The notes under the pieces were generated by a model. It saw only the letters and a list, made by a program, of their open reading frames with translations. It had not been told where the DNA came from and did not search any database. From Serripes groenlandicus (lineage: Eukaryota > Mollusca > Bivalvia > Cardiida > Cardiidae), in the NCBI GenBank assembly GCA_031761405.1, contig JASEVX010000001.1, positions 43,689,669-43,753,668 of the forward strand: a DNA stretch of 64,000 bases. The letters are read 5' to 3'. This document shows, piece by piece, positions 63,105-64,000 of this stretch. The position numbers were made by a program, and so were the translations under genes. Each line of letters opens with the position of its first letter. Positions within the stretch are counted from its first letter, which is position 1.

Positions 63105-63175
63105 TCTAGATTATTAGAAATTTCCCATATACATGTATTAACCAGAAAGGAATTTTTCAGAAAACATCTGAATAA

Positions 63176-63430
63176 CAAGAGGGCCATGATGGCCCTGAAT
63201 TGCTCACCTGAAATATCCATACCCATATTTTGTTAGAGAATGAATGAGTTGGGTTTTACGGCACAGCAACACAAAGAGGTCAATTAGGACCGAAGTGAGA
63301 AATGGAGGTGAGCAAAAAATGACATCATGCCCCCCTGGCGGCCATGTTTTTCATTGGATCAGAATTATTTAAACAATCTTGGTAGAGGGTCACCCTAGGA
63401 AGCTTTGTGCCAAAATATTTACAAAACACA
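63176..63430 (+). repeat. dispersed bivalve-type repeat, left part
   Basis: aacaagagggccatgatggc..cctgaattgctcacctgaaa, later cggccatgtttttcattgga and agggtcaccctaggaagc. A 'gttgggttttacggcacagc' stretch interrupts it. Related to the short segment at 41943. Confidence 0.6.
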
Positions 63431-63457
63431 TATAAGGAAAACAAGCTCCCCAAGACC

Positions 63458-63471
63458 CCCCCCCCCCCCCC
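63458..63471. repeat. poly-C run
   Basis: Homopolymer of about 14 C. Confidence 0.9.
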
Positions 63472-63481
63472 TTTTCCCTCT

Positions 63482-63713
63482 TATTAACCCTTTCCCATAT
63501 ACAACAAATTTGCATCAGACCTATTTTGAAATCTTGAAGGCAAAAATGTGAAAAATCTCTATAAATGAAGGTAAAATTACTGAAGAAAGTTGAAAATGTT
63601 GTGTCAAAAAGGAGAAATTGCATATTTTTAGCAATTTCTCCTTATGTCACAACGTTTTCAAGTCGACTGCTGCAGAGGCATCTGAAAGCGTCTACGTGTG
63701 GGAAAGGGTTAAT
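63482..63713 (+). mobile_element. P MITE, full copy
   Basis: attaaccctttcccatatac to tgtgggaaagggttaat. Inner stem caaaaaggagaaattgca/..gcaatttctcct. Both edges are TTAA. Confidence 0.9.
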
Positions 63714-64000
63714 TTCAGCCTTGCTCTTGTCACACATATTTTTCCATCACAATATGTCAGTTTGGCAAAACAATCTATTTAGCAGGTAAATGAAAGCTGA
63801 TAGAATATTATAGACTTTATTTAATATTTTCACAGTCCATTTCAGCACTTGATGATTAAGTGTTAATTGTGGCTGACAGTCAATAACTTTCTATTATAAA
63901 GCAGACATAAGGTACATATTTTAGAAACTAAATACTTTTCTCCTATGTTTCAAGTTTATGTATATTGATGATTGTGGTACCATAAGAGAGCATAATCTTG

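Overview
This window looks like nuclear DNA of a bivalve mollusc, most likely a heterodont clam or mussel. The evidence is one intron-rich animal gene surrounded by dense short repeats. These include tRNA-headed SINEs with a tail of the type ggcgttaaaccccaatcaat, palindromic MITEs starting TGAGCCGTTCC, and segments of the type aacaagagggccatgatggc; from memory, relatives of all three are common in bivalve genomes. The species assignment is inference; no search was run.

Gene. The only protein-coding gene I can support runs on the minus strand from 22189 to 2650. Six exons (22189-21796, 15304-15118, 13157-12913, 10501-10215, 4920-4761, 2807-2650) have GT..AG borders and compatible phases, and they join into one 476-residue reading frame. 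It is a GDA1/CD39-family nucleoside triphosphate diphosphohydrolase (E-NTPDase/apyrase), and from remembered sequences it is closest to the ENTPD4/ENTPD7 group. It has a signal peptide, apyrase conserved regions 1-5 in order and a C-terminal hydrophobic segment. Its introns are packed with mobile elements.

Repeats, left to right. 46-371 is an inverted-repeat element holding 12 copies of a CG-rich palindrome. 10645-11480 is a 232-bp tandem array derived from a MITE (intron 3). 17060-17872 is a 161-bp array and 20492-21310 a 44-bp array (intron 1). 29516-31165 is a 61-bp satellite split by a SINE. From 31 to 63.7 kb there is no recognisable host gene. That part is dominated by a TTAA-flanked MITE family (called P here: ends TTAACCCTTTCCCACATA, plus an inner hairpin) with about 40 complete or broken copies in the whole window. 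47594-49112 is a 33-bp minisatellite whose open frames are artefacts. 50369-50852 and 55205-55970 are two parts of one decayed LINE separated by 4.35 kb. 59381-59580 is a 200-N assembly gap.

Names used in the feature list: P = TTAACCCTTTCCC MITE; Q = TGAGCCGTTCC palindromic MITE; X = element starting ATAGGTYACAATACACC; SINE-1 to SINE-4 = four tRNA-headed SINE types, three of which share a 3' tail. P orientation '+' means the arm with 'acaacaaatctgcagcag' is on the left. The most interesting items are the P family and the wider set of TTAA-bounded elements, an 80-bp perfect hairpin with a 9-bp target duplication at 57250-57329, the palindrome array at 46-371, and the MITE-derived alternating 232-bp array.
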